64,000 nucleotides of DNA from Verrucomicrobiota bacterium (GCA_003152315.1 PLZV01000030.1:124001-188000), one strand, 5' to 3'. Shown: positions 17,329-27,106, counted from the first letter of the stretch. The notes: generated by a model from the sequence alone, not told the origin. A program made the numbers and translations.

Positions 17329-20300
17329 TTAGGGTTGCGCTTGCGGCTGCGTCGGCGCCGCCACCGGCGCGGGTGCCGGCACTACTTCCGCGACTTGCTC
17401 ATGCGTGCCCAATGTTAGCACGTAATCCACCAGCGCCTCGATTTGTTTGCGTCCATCGCCACCGAGGATGTTCGGCGCGATAGCCGTGCCATATTCGAAC
17501 TGCGGCATACGCGTCCCCGGCTGCTGCGCCAACGGCTCCACGAGCCATTTGTTTACCAACCAGTCGCGTTGCAGACGCAGGTGCGCCTGTGAAAGATTGG
17601 GCGCCAATCGCGGCAGATCCTCCTCGGGAATCTCCGCAAGCGGTTTGCCCAGCGCCTTGCCATCGACGATGTGGCACAACGCGCACTTTAATTGTTCGAA
17701 CAACTGCTTGCCAGCAGCCAGGTGCTCCGGCGTCATATCAATCTTCGGCGACTGATACGGAAATTGTGCTTCACCCTGCAGCGCGAAGTACTTCACGAGC
17801 ACGTTGGCCTCGCCATCCGTCAATCCAAAGGTCGGCATGCGGACGTGCAGCCACGGGCGAATCTGGCCGGTTTGCGGCGCCTTGATGAATTGGAACAACC
17901 AATCGGGCTGGGTGCGCTGCCCTTGATGCAATTGCGTCGGGGTGCCACTCAACAGCGGCGGCTCCATCCCCGTCGCGATGCCGGTCGCGCGAACGGCGCC
18001 GCCCTGCGCTTCCACGATGTGACAGCCGATGCAATTCAATTCCTTCACCGTCCAGCGACCGCGCTCGATCTGGAATTCCGCGGGTGTCAATTGCCGCGCT
18101 TCGTTCGGCGTCAGCTTCTCATCGGTCATGCCCGAGACGACAGTGACGATCTGATCGATCTGCTCGTCAGTCAGGTTGAATTTCCCCATCCTCAGCAACT
18201 CCTGCGGCATGCGCGTGACATCGATCCGCCCTCTGTCAAACGAGCGCGGGGCATGGAGTTTCTGCTTCAACCAGGAGAGGCGACCCTTCTCAATGTCCAC
18301 CAGGCCGAAATCCAGTTTATCGACCGGCTTGCTGCCCCACTCGCTCAATTCGGTGCCGATGGGCTTGGCGGTTTCAAACCCATGGATGTCGTGGCAGGCG
18401 TAGCAGCCGTACCGAAAAATCAGCTTACTACCCAGGTAAACGTTCTTCTTGTCGGTGAACTGCATGCCGGCAACCGTCTGCTTCGCCGCCTGTATCTTAA
18501 CTTTTACCTGCTCGATCTGCGCGGCCAGCTTCTTCGCCTTACGGTCCACGGCATCGTCGAACGTTTCCTCAAATTCCTTCTGCAAAGCCTTAAGCTGGGT
18601 TTCTTCCCGGGCGAGCCGCGCGGGGTCCTGATAGTACTTCATGGTCTCTTCATCGACAAAATACAGCTCAATGAGGTCGTCGAGGTTGTTGATTTTCTTC
18701 CGCGCTTCTTCCATCGGCAAGGTCACCTGGAGGTACTCGATCGTCTCCTTGTCGAGGAGTTCTCCTTTCGCTTCAGGTAGAGTTTCCTGGTCGGTCTTCT
18801 CGTTGTGAAGACCGGCGAGATACGTGGCGACATCCGCCGCTTCCTGATCGCCCAGGCGCAAGTTCGGCATCTTCGTCCTCGGATGATACTGCTTCGGGTC
18901 TTTGAGCCAGGCGTAAAGCCAGTTGCCCCCTGCCTTGCTGCCCACACCGGCCAATTGCGGCCCTTGCGAACGCAACCGCCGGTATTGCCAGTCGTCCATG
19001 TATTGCTTGAGCGACGCCGGCACCTTGACGTCCATCAGCTTCTCATCGATGACGTGGCAGCCCATGCAACCGAGTTGACCGACGAGCTTCTTGCCGTTTT
19101 CGGCGTCGCCCTGGACCGGCGGCACGGGATACTTCGGCTGATCGCTCACGGCGAAAAGGTATTCCGCGATCGCGTTGATTTCGACGGCATTGCGGTCTGG
19201 CGTGCCCGCGTTATTGTCGAGTCCCCAGAAACGTGGCATGTAGGTGTTCGGGCGGAAGGCAACCGGATTGTCGAGCCACTTGCGCATCCACTCTTTGTTC
19301 GTCTTGCTGGCCACCTTGTAAAGGCTCGGACCCGGCTTGCGCAGCGTGCGGATCGGGATGTTCACTTCCTGGCCAATCGTCAGCGAAACTTCCTGCGGGA
19401 AACCATTCAGCCGGCGCACGTCGTCGGCATTCACGTCGTAAAACTTGCAGAGACCTTCGAAATCCTCACCTGCGGCGACGTGGTGCGTCGTGTAGGTCTC
19501 CATTTGTTTCATCTTATGGCACGACCAACAGCCCAACTGCTCGATGAGGCGGCGACCGTGGTCCAGTTTCTCGCCACCTTTCAAATTGGTCTGGGCATTG
19601 TGGCATTTCAGGCAACTGGCCTGCACATACTTGGCCGAACGCATCGGCTGCATGAGGAATTCTTCCTCTTCCCAGTTGTGGTTCTTCTGCCACACTTCCT
19701 TCTGGGTCATTTCGACGACATTGGTTTTCGACACCACCACCTTTTGCGCCTTCGTATCGTCATCCTCGTCATCTTCACTCTTCGGGGCTTTCACCCACTG
19801 CTTCGTCGAGGCGTCCAAGATGTATGGTTGCTTCTCTTCAGCTTCCGGTGTATGGCCGGAGCGCGAAAACGTTGTTTCGCGGTCCCAACCCCAATGGCAA
19901 ACGGTGCAGCCGTAGGTGGTGGCCGGATGCGGCGAGGTGTCGCCGACGAATAAATCCATTTGCGGATGGTTGCGTAGCGGCTGTGGCTGTCTGGACCACT
20001 CAATGACCTCGATCTTGTGTTTGGCGCGCCAGTCGCGGTCTTCGGGTGTCGGGTCCTTACGGTCGATGCCCTTGTGGCACATGATGCAACGATCCACGCG
20101 CGGGACAGTCGCGAAGTTCACATCGGTGTGATGTTTGTCGGCGATGATCTGCTCGACCTTGATAGTCCCTGCGGCGAATTCGATGACCGGTGCGTTGACG
20201 ACGCCCTGGACCAATGAGCTGTCGAGTTGCTTGTAGCGGGTGGTCAAGAGTTTGATGCCGTCGTCAAGGCGCTTGATGTTGTGCTGCAATTCCACTTCGT

Positions 20301-20895
20301 GACCCATAAGCACGGTCTGATTGTCCTTGGTCGCCTGGAGTTTGGCATCGGCTTGCTGTTTAAGAAGATCGAGTTTCGACACGAAGTCATTTTGTTTCTC
20401 GGCCTTGTTCTTCGACTCACGCACTTCGGGTACGTCCGTATTCATGTTGTCGCGCTCGAGAGCCTCTTCGTACAACGACCGGTCTTGGTCGCGCATGGCC
20501 TTTTCCATGGTGAACTGGCGCGTAATCAGGTCGTCTTCCACCCGCGCTTGATCCACAGCGGCCTGCAATTTCGTTTCCTCGGCCTTCTTCCCCGACAACT
20601 CCCCGTTTGTCTTTTCCAAGTCGTCCTGCATCCTGGCCAGACCGGCCTCGTTCGCCTTGACCTCGGCGGCTTTGGCATCGTCCGCCAGACGTTTCATATC
20701 GAGCGTGTAAAACTGGTGCTGGTAGTTCTTCCACTCACGGTCACCGTGCAAGGCGAGCCAGGGGGCATAGCCGCCGGAATAATCGACCCAAATCATCAGC
20801 ACGAGGCTTAAAAGGAAGACAAAACCGCTGAGCAGGAACCACCAGTGCAGGCGCGGGATGTTGTACTCGTGGAGGGTCTCGGGTTGGTTTCTCAT
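17329..20895 (-). CDS. Octahaem cytochrome c with coiled coil and LysM domain (bc complex subunit)
   Basis: 1188 residues. One N-terminal membrane helix (~18-38), then a long charged coiled coil (~65-230). Eight CxxCH motifs follow: CIMCH, CTVCH, CLKCH, CWSCH, CMGCH, CYACH, CIGCH and CALCH. Between the fourth and fifth haem lies a LysM-like segment (THHVAAGEDFEGLCKFYDVN, ending with a NIPIR strand), a peptidoglycan-binding fold. A second helical region (~720-810) separates the fifth and sixth haems. The C-terminus is Pro/Ala-rich. It follows cytochrome b with four bases between, so it replaces cytochrome c1 in this menaquinol-oxidising complex. Several haem domains resemble monohaem cytochrome c modules. 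Confidence 0.9.
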   Translation of the reverse strand: MRNQPETLHEYNIPRLHWWFLLSGFVFLLSLVLMIWVDYSGGYAPWLALHGDREWKNYQHQFYTLDMKRLADDAKAAEVKANEAGLARMQDDLEKTNGELSGKKAEETKLQAAVDQARVEDDLITRQFTMEKAMRDQDRSLYEEALERDNMNTDVPEVRESKNKAEKQNDFVSKLDLLKQQADAKLQATKDNQTVLMGHEVELQHNIKRLDDGIKLLTTRYKQLDSSLVQGVVNAPVIEFAAGTIKVEQIIADKHHTDVNFATVPRVDRCIMCHKGIDRKDPTPEDRDWRAKHKIEVIEWSRQPQPLRNHPQMDLFVGDTSPHPATTYGCTVCHWGWDRETTFSRSGHTPEAEEKQPYILDASTKQWVKAPKSEDDEDDDTKAQKVVVSKTNVVEMTQKEVWQKNHNWEEEEFLMQPMRSAKYVQASCLKCHNAQTNLKGGEKLDHGRRLIEQLGCWSCHKMKQMETYTTHHVAAGEDFEGLCKFYDVNADDVRRLNGFPQEVSLTIGQEVNIPIRTLRKPGPSLYKVASKTNKEWMRKWLDNPVAFRPNTYMPRFWGLDNNAGTPDRNAVEINAIAEYLFAVSDQPKYPVPPVQGDAENGKKLVGQLGCMGCHVIDEKLMDVKVPASLKQYMDDWQYRRLRSQGPQLAGVGSKAGGNWLYAWLKDPKQYHPRTKMPNLRLGDQEAADVATYLAGLHNEKTDQETLPEAKGELLDKETIEYLQVTLPMEEARKKINNLDDLIELYFVDEETMKYYQDPARLAREETQLKALQKEFEETFDDAVDRKAKKLAAQIEQVKVKIQAAKQTVAGMQFTDKKNVYLGSKLIFRYGCYACHDIHGFETAKPIGTELSEWGSKPVDKLDFGLVDIEKGRLSWLKQKLHAPRSFDRGRIDVTRMPQELLRMGKFNLTDEQIDQIVTVVSGMTDEKLTPNEARQLTPAEFQIERGRWTVKELNCIGCHIVEAQGGAVRATGIATGMEPPLLSGTPTQLHQGQRTQPDWLFQFIKAPQTGQIRPWLHVRMPTFGLTDGEANVLVKYFALQGEAQFPYQSPKIDMTPEHLAAGKQLFEQLKCALCHIVDGKALGKPLAEIPEEDLPRLAPNLSQAHLRLQRDWLVNKWLVEPLAQQPGTRMPQFEYGTAIAPNILGGDGRKQIEALVDYVLTLGTHEQVAEVVPAPAPVAAPTQPQAQP

Positions 20896-20899
20896 TGCC

Positions 20900-22114
20900 T
20901 CAGAACTTGATCCACGGGGTGTCCACGAAGTATTTCAGGGTCATCGTCCAGCGCAGCACCATCTTCAGCGGCAACGTGAACATGGTAAGGAACAACATCA
21001 CCAACACGCTGTAGCGGGCCAAATCCAATTGTTCGTAAAACTTCTTCAAAATCGTCTTGGCGAGGATGCCCGGCAGGGCGAGGAAGTAAAAGGCCAGAAA
21101 CAGGATGCCGGCGAATTCGCGTTTGATGGCGTGACCGACTTCCACGAGGAACAGGCGGATCGATGTGGGATCCGGCGGAAGCAATTGTGGGATCGCGTTG
21201 CGAACCTGCGGCAGCCCCTGGTTAAACCACTCGATGTGCGTCTTTTGGTAAATCCACTGGAACCATTTCACCCACACGTAATCAGAAAGGTTCACGTTGT
21301 TCAGCGCGACGATCTTGTGCGGATCCCAGTACTCGAACGGCCCGAAGAAATTCCAGCCCGGCCCCCGCAGGAAGGTGCCGGTGATAATCATAAACACCCA
21401 GAGCGCCAGGTAGCCGAACAAGAAGATCCCAATCGAGAATTTCCGCTCGGCGAACGTGAAGTAACCGCCGCCTTTCGGGTTGGTGTCGATGTACGGAATT
21501 GCCATCAGCCCGACGACGATGATGCTTGGCAGCACCACGCCCGCGTACCACGGATCGTAGTACACGAGCATTTCCTGCAGCCCGAGGAAGTACCACGGCG
21601 CTTTCGACGGATTGGGCGTGGCAGCGGGATTGGCGGGCTGCTCGAGCGGCGCGCGCAGGTAAATCGCCCAAAGGATCAATACGATGGAGCAGATGATCAG
21701 CGCAATGAACTCAATGTACAGCAGGTCGGGCCAGACCCAGGTCTTTTGGTTGGAAGTCTCCTTTTCATCCGGCGGCAACTTCTGTTCCACGCGACGGTCG
21801 TTGTTCACGGCCTGCGTCATCGCCAGCCAGAGCACAAAGGTGGAGATGAACAACATCGCGGTGATCGGCACGTTGTCCGGCTTGCCGACGATGAGGGAGA
21901 AATTCGGGTCCTTCATTCCCCAGATAATAACGCCACTCTCGATCGCAATGGCCAGGATGCCGATCCACCAGTTGAAAACGTAACGGCGGAAGCGCAGCAT
22001 GAGCAACAGCCCAATCGTGGTGAGTGAAAAGCTCAGCCACGGGGTGGCCAGGATATTGGCCACCTCCTTGAACGCCTCGAATAATACACCATGACCTGCC
22101 GCTGCGTGTTCCAT
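20900..22114 (-). CDS. Cytochrome b C-terminal subunit (subunit IV-like) of the bc complex
   Basis: 404 residues with about eight membrane helices. The region SKAPWYFLGLQEMLVYYDPW is the Qo-site signature of split menaquinol cytochrome b (the PWYF form of PEWY). It carries extra helices at both ends compared with cyanobacterial subunit IV (~160 residues). It works with the haem-bearing N-terminal half at 22139-22918. Confidence 0.92.
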   Translation of the reverse strand: MEHAAAGHGVLFEAFKEVANILATPWLSFSLTTIGLLLMLRFRRYVFNWWIGILAIAIESGVIIWGMKDPNFSLIVGKPDNVPITAMLFISTFVLWLAMTQAVNNDRRVEQKLPPDEKETSNQKTWVWPDLLYIEFIALIICSIVLILWAIYLRAPLEQPANPAATPNPSKAPWYFLGLQEMLVYYDPWYAGVVLPSIIVVGLMAIPYIDTNPKGGGYFTFAERKFSIGIFLFGYLALWVFMIITGTFLRGPGWNFFGPFEYWDPHKIVALNNVNLSDYVWVKWFQWIYQKTHIEWFNQGLPQVRNAIPQLLPPDPTSIRLFLVEVGHAIKREFAGILFLAFYFLALPGILAKTILKKFYEQLDLARYSVLVMLFLTMFTLPLKMVLRWTMTLKYFVDTPWIKF

Positions 22115-22138
22115 TGAAATTTCTGCCCGCTTCCGTGC

Positions 22139-22918
22139 CTAGAGCGGCCCGGAGATGCCGCCGTCTTTGCGGATACGCCAAAAATGCACCGCCATCAACA
22201 CCGCCGCGATGAGCGGAATGCCGACACAGTGCAACACGTAAAATCGCAACAACGTGGTGCCGCCAAGTTCCTTGGCGCCAATCAGCATGAACCGCGCGTC
22301 ATCGCCCGGATGCACCAGCGGCACGCCGCCAATCTGCAAAAAGTCCGCGAAGGGCCCACCCGCGCCCATCAGCGGCGTGGCCTTCGCCATGTTCGAACCA
22401 ACGGTGATCGCCCAGATCGCGAGCTGATCCCAGGGCAGCAAATAGCCCGTGAATGAAAGCAGGAATGTGAGGACGAGCAAAATCACGCCAATCGCCCAGT
22501 TGAACTCACGGGGTGGCTTGTAACTGCCCGTCATGAACACGCGGAACATATGCACCATCACCATGATGACCATGGCGTGGGCGCTCCAGCGGTGCAGTTC
22601 CCGCATAATGCCGAACGGGACTTGCGAGCGGATGTCGAGCATGTCCACGTACGCGCCTTCCACGGTGGGACGGTAATAAAACATCAGGAGCACGCCTGTC
22701 AGCGTGAGGACCAGGAAGAGGAAGAAACTCAGGCCGCCGGCACACCACGTGTAACGCAATTTCACACCGCTCGTGCGCACTTTCGTGGGGTGCAAGTGCA
22801 AGAACACGTTACCCAGGACGATGAGCACGCGTTTGCGGTCGGTATTCGGAATGCCGACGCGAAAGATCGATTTCTTGATCTGCGAATCCAGGACCGTGTT
22901 TTTGAGTTTGTTCAGCAT
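22139..22918 (-). CDS. Cytochrome b N-terminal subunit (b6-like)
   Basis: 259 residues with four membrane helices. The haem b ligands are in the pairs ELHRWSAHAMVIMVMVHMFR and the later LHCVGIPLIAAVLMAVHFWR. A Qo-side helix is around GYLLPWDQLAIWA. It forms a split cytochrome b with the next gene, as in menaquinol bc complexes. It starts six bases after the Rieske gene. Confidence 0.95.
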   Translation of the reverse strand: MLNKLKNTVLDSQIKKSIFRVGIPNTDRKRVLIVLGNVFLHLHPTKVRTSGVKLRYTWCAGGLSFFLFLVLTLTGVLLMFYYRPTVEGAYVDMLDIRSQVPFGIMRELHRWSAHAMVIMVMVHMFRVFMTGSYKPPREFNWAIGVILLVLTFLLSFTGYLLPWDQLAIWAITVGSNMAKATPLMGAGGPFADFLQIGGVPLVHPGDDARFMLIGAKELGGTTLLRFYVLHCVGIPLIAAVLMAVHFWRIRKDGGISGPL

Positions 22919-22924
22919 GGCTCT

Positions 22925-23527
22925 TTACACCGCAACGAAGGCGCGCGGATCGTCGAATTCACCCTTTTCCCAGAAGAACAGCCGCCCCTCGTTGACGACA
23001 ATCTGCCCGTCATCTGCCAGGGTGACCTCATAACGCCGCATTGGGAACGGCGCCGGGCCTTCAAAATTGATGCCATCGATGGTGTAGCCACTGCCGTGAC
23101 ACGGACACTTGAACTTGCGTTCGCCGTCCATCCAGTTCGGCGTGCAACCGAGGTGCGTGCACACGGACTGGATCGCAAAGATGCGGCTGTCGTGGTTCAC
23201 GACCCACATGCGATGGGCCGCCTTGAACGATTCGTCAACCGTGTTGGGCGCAAAATTGGTCGGCGGGCCGACTTTGAAGACGTCGACCCGGGTGAAATCG
23301 ACACGCGGCACCATGAACGCAAAGAGCGCGGTCAACCCGCCCCCGAGCGCAGCAGCGAAGGTCGCCCACGCGAGCGCGAGGCTCACCAGGAATTGTCGAC
23401 GCGGCATGGGTTGGCCGGCGGGATCAAGAAACCCCTTGGCCTTCAACCGCCGCACCGCTTCTTCACGCGGACTCAACGGCTGCCCCAGTTGGGGTTTGTC
23501 CGCTCCTACAAATTTCAGCTCAGCCAT
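22925..23527 (-). CDS. Rieske iron-sulphur protein
   Basis: 200 residues. The [2Fe-2S] motifs are CTHLGC and CPCHGSGY. The N-terminus has a twin-Arg-like PRRQFLVSLALAWATF followed by a membrane anchor, so export is probably by Tat. It oxidises menaquinol at the Qo site and passes the electron to the octahaem subunit. Confidence 0.96.
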   Translation of the reverse strand: MAELKFVGADKPQLGQPLSPREEAVRRLKAKGFLDPAGQPMPRRQFLVSLALAWATFAAALGGGLTALFAFMVPRVDFTRVDVFKVGPPTNFAPNTVDESFKAAHRMWVVNHDSRIFAIQSVCTHLGCTPNWMDGERKFKCPCHGSGYTIDGINFEGPAPFPMRRYEVTLADDGQIVVNEGRLFFWEKGEFDDPRAFVAV

Positions 23528-23529
23528 GG

Positions 23530-24501
23530 TTATTTGTGTCTCAAACTATTAAGTTGCTGAATCGCCGCGTTGCGCACCCGCAAATCCGCTTCGCCGGTGC
23601 TCATTCTTACCAGCAGCGGGGTGGCCTTCGACGGATCCAATTTCGCCACCCACATCACCGCCGCCACCCGGTACCGCTGGATGTTCTCTGCCAACGGGCG
23701 ACCCTCCTTCGGCATCAACTGAGTAACACGGTCAACGTATTCCTTGTCAAGCAACCTCGCCAACACATCCCACGCGACTGCGTTTCCCTTGCTCGCCAGC
23801 CCGAAGGCCGCATTCCACTTCACCAGCTCATCCGGGTCATTGAGCGACGCTTCCAACACACCGCGCGCCGCCGGACTATCCATCGACCCGAGCACATACA
23901 CCGCCATCAGGCGCACCGATTGTTCGTCGCCGTGAGTCAACTCGATGATCCGCCGGGCGGAGGCTTCATCGTCAAGCCGGCCCAATGCCCACAGGCAATT
24001 CTTCACCGTCTCGGCGTCACCGTCATCGAGCCCCTCGCGTAACGACGCGATAGCCTGGCGATCTCCCAACAAGCCAAGCACCAACGCCAGATACCGCCTT
24101 GTCTTCGGGTCCTGACCTTTCGACTCTTCAAAGACCTGGACGATGTCCGTGACGGCGTGCGGGTTTTTTGCGAGAAACTGTTCACGGTCCGCACTGATCT
24201 GGGCTGTGACATCGAAAATTCCCTGCCAGCGCTTCGAGTCCTGGATGTAATTCAACAGATACTGTGCCTGCCGGGTGCGTTGTTCGCCCGAACTGGCACG
24301 TAACGCACCCAGGTAATCATCCAGCCCCTTGCGCTCGGCCGTCAGCCACATGAACAGCCCCGCCAGGGCCACGCAGAACAACACGACCGCCAGCGGGATC
24401 ACAAACAGTTGTACCGCCAGCGTCGCGAACGTCGATTTCTCTGCCGACGGTTCCGCCACGCCTGGTGAAGGCGCTTCCCCTGACTGCTTTGCGTCACTCA
24501 T
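23530..24501 (-). CDS. Membrane-anchored HEAT-repeat protein of the bc operon
   Basis: 323 residues. A membrane helix (~30-55) is followed by HEAT/PBS-type repeats, e.g. NCLWALGRLDDEASARRIIE, MAVYVLGSMDSPAARGVLEA and VKWNAAFGLASKG. These repeats build scaffolds for protein contacts. It sits two bases from the Rieske gene, so a structural or assembly role in the complex is likely. Confidence 0.82.
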   Translation of the reverse strand: MSDAKQSGEAPSPGVAEPSAEKSTFATLAVQLFVIPLAVVLFCVALAGLFMWLTAERKGLDDYLGALRASSGEQRTRQAQYLLNYIQDSKRWQGIFDVTAQISADREQFLAKNPHAVTDIVQVFEESKGQDPKTRRYLALVLGLLGDRQAIASLREGLDDGDAETVKNCLWALGRLDDEASARRIIELTHGDEQSVRLMAVYVLGSMDSPAARGVLEASLNDPDELVKWNAAFGLASKGNAVAWDVLARLLDKEYVDRVTQLMPKEGRPLAENIQRYRVAAVMWVAKLDPSKATPLLVRMSTGEADLRVRNAAIQQLNSLRHK

Positions 24502-24510
24502 TTGAAAGAA

Positions 24511-24975
24511 CTAGTGCTTCTCCAACTGAGACGGCAACATCGCCGCCCGATGGGTCGGAGCATTCGGCACGATAATGGCATCCTTGTCACAGACGATCTC
24601 GCACAGCCGGCACGCCACGCATTCCTCTGCCACGACTTCGGCCACTTTGTAGTGGACCGCGCCCGTGAGCGTGGGGTCTTCAATCATATGGATGCAATCG
24701 AACGGGCAGATGTCCACGCAGAACTCGCAGCCGGTACAGTCGTCCACGATGACCTTCGCCTTCGGGATCTGGCTCGGTTTGATGCGCGTGACGAGGTTAC
24801 CGTACTGGTCCTGGATGCATGAGACCGGGCAATAGATGGCGCACACCCCGCAATCGATGCAGCCTTCGGGGTGGATGATGTACAGCTCCTTGGACTTGCC
24901 GCTGATTGTGTCCACGGGACACTTCAGTTCGCAGACGGTGCAGCCAATACAAGTGTCTGTAATGAAATACGCCAT
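24511..24975 (-). CDS. Ferredoxin with four [4Fe-4S] motifs
   Basis: 154 residues with four CxxCxxCxxxC sites: CIGCTVCELKCP, CIDCGVCAIYCP, CTGCEFCVDICP and CVACRLCEIVCD. No signal peptide, so cytoplasmic. It is the first gene of the leftward respiratory block. A cytoplasmic ferredoxin in a bc operon is unusual. It might link the complex or its regulation to cytoplasmic donors, but this is not shown by the sequence. Confidence 0.88.
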   Translation of the reverse strand: MAYFITDTCIGCTVCELKCPVDTISGKSKELYIIHPEGCIDCGVCAIYCPVSCIQDQYGNLVTRIKPSQIPKAKVIVDDCTGCEFCVDICPFDCIHMIEDPTLTGAVHYKVAEVVAEECVACRLCEIVCDKDAIIVPNAPTHRAAMLPSQLEKH

Positions 24976-25035
24976 GACCGTTTTCTTCTATTTAATCCGA
25001 CCCGATGCGACCACTTTGAGAAAAGTTTCACAAGG

Positions 25036-25063
25036 AATATACCAACGGTATTCCAAAGTGCAA
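25036..25063 (-). promoter_or_regulatory. Predicted sigma-70-type promoter of the bc/cox block
   Basis: On the minus strand TTGCAC is followed after 16 bases by TATATT, about 60 bases before the ferredoxin ATG at 24975. The -10 matches the consensus at five of six bases and the -35 is partial. Confidence 0.4.
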
Positions 25064-25319
25064 TAGCTTTTCTGAAGGCGAAAATAGCGGGAAATTGGAG
25101 CGGGTGATGGGAATTTCACCGCGTTTCATGTGGCGAGCACACAGAATCCCCCGGTGCCTACCCCAGGCGTCTGGGAATCTGCGACTTCTGATAATTGAAG
25201 CCCGCAAACTGAAAGACCGCGATGCGGGGGCGTTGCAATGATTGGACCTCCCACCGATTCCATAGATGGCGATGATTTCGGCGGGATAAAGGACTGCCGC
25301 CAAAGCAACGGGAAACAGA

Positions 25320-25530
25320 GGAAGTTCCTAATTCCTCAAGCAAATCGCCATATTGCAAGCAGCAGCTACCTGACGGGACTGGGTTGGAACCAAAAGGCAG
25401 CCGCTGAGTTGTGGGCTCGAAGCCGACACTTTTTGCGATTTTCCCAAGGAATATGAATGACAATCTGGTCATGTTCACGCCGGCGCTCACAAGAAACTGT
25501 CTCAGGACGGGACGGATTGTCTCTTGCTCA
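25320..25530. repeat. Interspersed intergenic repeat, family B
   Basis: 25366-25530 is about 80% alike to 40717-40890, sharing blocks such as AAGGCAGCCGCTGAG, CGGGCTCGAAGCCGA-like and CCGGCGCTCACAAGAAA. The first part (CTCAAGCAAATCGCCA) is shared with 34238-34253. Confidence 0.5.
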
Positions 25531-25674
25531 CCGCGTTTGGGGACCGTTACGTTCGGAAACCGTTCGACTTACAAGACCTTGCTCAGAGAGTGTGGGACAC
25601 CAACGCAGGAAGCGGTTCCGTATTCGTCTGCAACCACTTTCAAACGGTCTTCAAAGCAGGTATAGCTTAGGGCG

Positions 25675-27099
25675 TCACGAGCGACTGATCATCTGTTGCA
25701 AGTTGCCGCGCGCGTTAAAAACTTCCACAACCATCGGCATCTGGCCGATGGCGTGTGTGGAGCAACTCAGGCAGGGGTCATAGGCGCGGATGGCGGCTTC
25801 GATGCGGTTAAGAATGCCTTCCTTCACTGGTTCGCCGTGGATGTACATCTTGGCGACTTCCTCGACGGCGCGGCTCATGGCGTAGTTGTTGTTGCCAGTG
25901 GCAACGATGAGGTTGACCTTTTCGAGCCGGCCGGTTTCGTCCACCCAATAATGATGCCAGAGCGTACCGCGCGGTGCCTCGATAACGCCGACGCCTTCGC
26001 GCCTGGCGGGCCAAGCGTTGGTGCGGATCTCCGTGGAGAGGATGTCGGGGTCTTCGAGCAGTTGACGAGCACGTTCGATGGCGTACAGGTTCTCGATCAA
26101 CCGGGCGTAATGGTAATACAGCGAACCTTCGACAACTTTGCCTTTGCGCAGGCCATGGAACAGGTCAAATTCCTTTTGCGCCAGCGGTGTGGACATTCTC
26201 TCGGCGGCATTAAGGCGACCAAGCGGGCCGACGCGGTAGGCGCCGCCGGGCCAGCCGAGTTTGCGGTAGTACGGAAACTTGAGGTAGCTCCAGTTCTCGA
26301 CATGCTCGGCAATACGCTCAAGATACTGGCGGCCATCGAAACATTCGATCAGATGTCGCTGCGCATCCACCATCCGCAAGGCGCCGTCGTAAAGGGCAAC
26401 GGCGTTGTCGTCGGTGACCATGCTGAGGTAGCCGGTGGGGAACGCGGCGAAAGTTTCCATTTCCTCTGCGTGCTTCTCCATCCAGGCTTTCATCACAGCG
26501 ATGCCATCCTGGGCAAGAGCGATCATCAGTTCCACCTGTGATAACATCGCGTCGCGGTCGGCGGCGGCAAGCGCCTTGGTGACGCCGCCGGGGACGGCGA
26601 AATTGGGATGAACGCGGCGTTCCCCAAGTTTGGCGATGATTTCCTGTCCGAATTTCCGCAGCGTGATCGCTTTGACGGTGAGTTTCGGGTCGGCTTGGTA
26701 GAGGCCGACAACATTGCGGATGGACGGATCGGCGTCGAACCCCAAAATCAAATCGGGACCGGCCAGTTCGAAGAAGTGCATCGAATGCGATTGGATCGTC
26801 TGGCCCATGTGCATCAGTTCGCGCAGCAATCGCGCGGGCCGCGGCGGTTCGACGCCGAGAATTTCGTCACCCGCCTTGGCCGAGGCGAGATGGTGGCTGA
26901 CCGGGCAAATGCCGCAGATTCGTTCGGTGATCAGCGGCATCTCGTAAAACATCCGACCTTCACAGAATTTCTCGAAGCCGCGGAATTCGTTGACGTGAAA
27001 CCGCGCCTGCTCAACATTGCCCGCGTCGTCAAGGTGGATGGTGACTTTCGCGTGACCTTCGATGCGGGTTACCGGTTCGATTGTGATGGTGTTTGCCAT
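25675..27099 (-). CDS. hoxH: [NiFe] hydrogenase large subunit, HoxH/group 3 type
   Basis: 474 residues. The nickel-binding motifs are RICGICPVSHH near the N-terminus and DPCLSCSTHAIGQ near the C-terminus. About 22 residues follow the last His, so the usual protease-cleaved C-terminal extension is present. No Tat signal, as expected for a cytoplasmic enzyme. The motif details match bidirectional NAD(P)-linked hydrogenases. It is the last gene of the operon, 7 bases after the small subunit. No maturation protease gene is in the window. Confidence 0.95.
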   Translation of the reverse strand: MANTITIEPVTRIEGHAKVTIHLDDAGNVEQARFHVNEFRGFEKFCEGRMFYEMPLITERICGICPVSHHLASAKAGDEILGVEPPRPARLLRELMHMGQTIQSHSMHFFELAGPDLILGFDADPSIRNVVGLYQADPKLTVKAITLRKFGQEIIAKLGERRVHPNFAVPGGVTKALAAADRDAMLSQVELMIALAQDGIAVMKAWMEKHAEEMETFAAFPTGYLSMVTDDNAVALYDGALRMVDAQRHLIECFDGRQYLERIAEHVENWSYLKFPYYRKLGWPGGAYRVGPLGRLNAAERMSTPLAQKEFDLFHGLRKGKVVEGSLYYHYARLIENLYAIERARQLLEDPDILSTEIRTNAWPARREGVGVIEAPRGTLWHHYWVDETGRLEKVNLIVATGNNNYAMSRAVEEVAKMYIHGEPVKEGILNRIEAAIRAYDPCLSCSTHAIGQMPMVVEVFNARGNLQQMISRS

Positions 27100-27106
27100 G
27101 GCCGTG

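Larger units (their letters stand above)
24976..25674. other. Intergenic region with promoter and interspersed repeat
   Basis: About 700 bases without a convincing gene. It contains the predicted promoter of the leftward respiratory block and, at ~25320-25530, sequence shared with 34200-34280 and 40717-40890. Confidence 0.55.

Noticed and set aside
25158-25490. Open frame containing GFEPTT-like peptide in the gap before hoxH
   Set aside because: The same pattern recurs in the repeat at 40.7 kb, so it comes from the interspersed repeat, not a gene.
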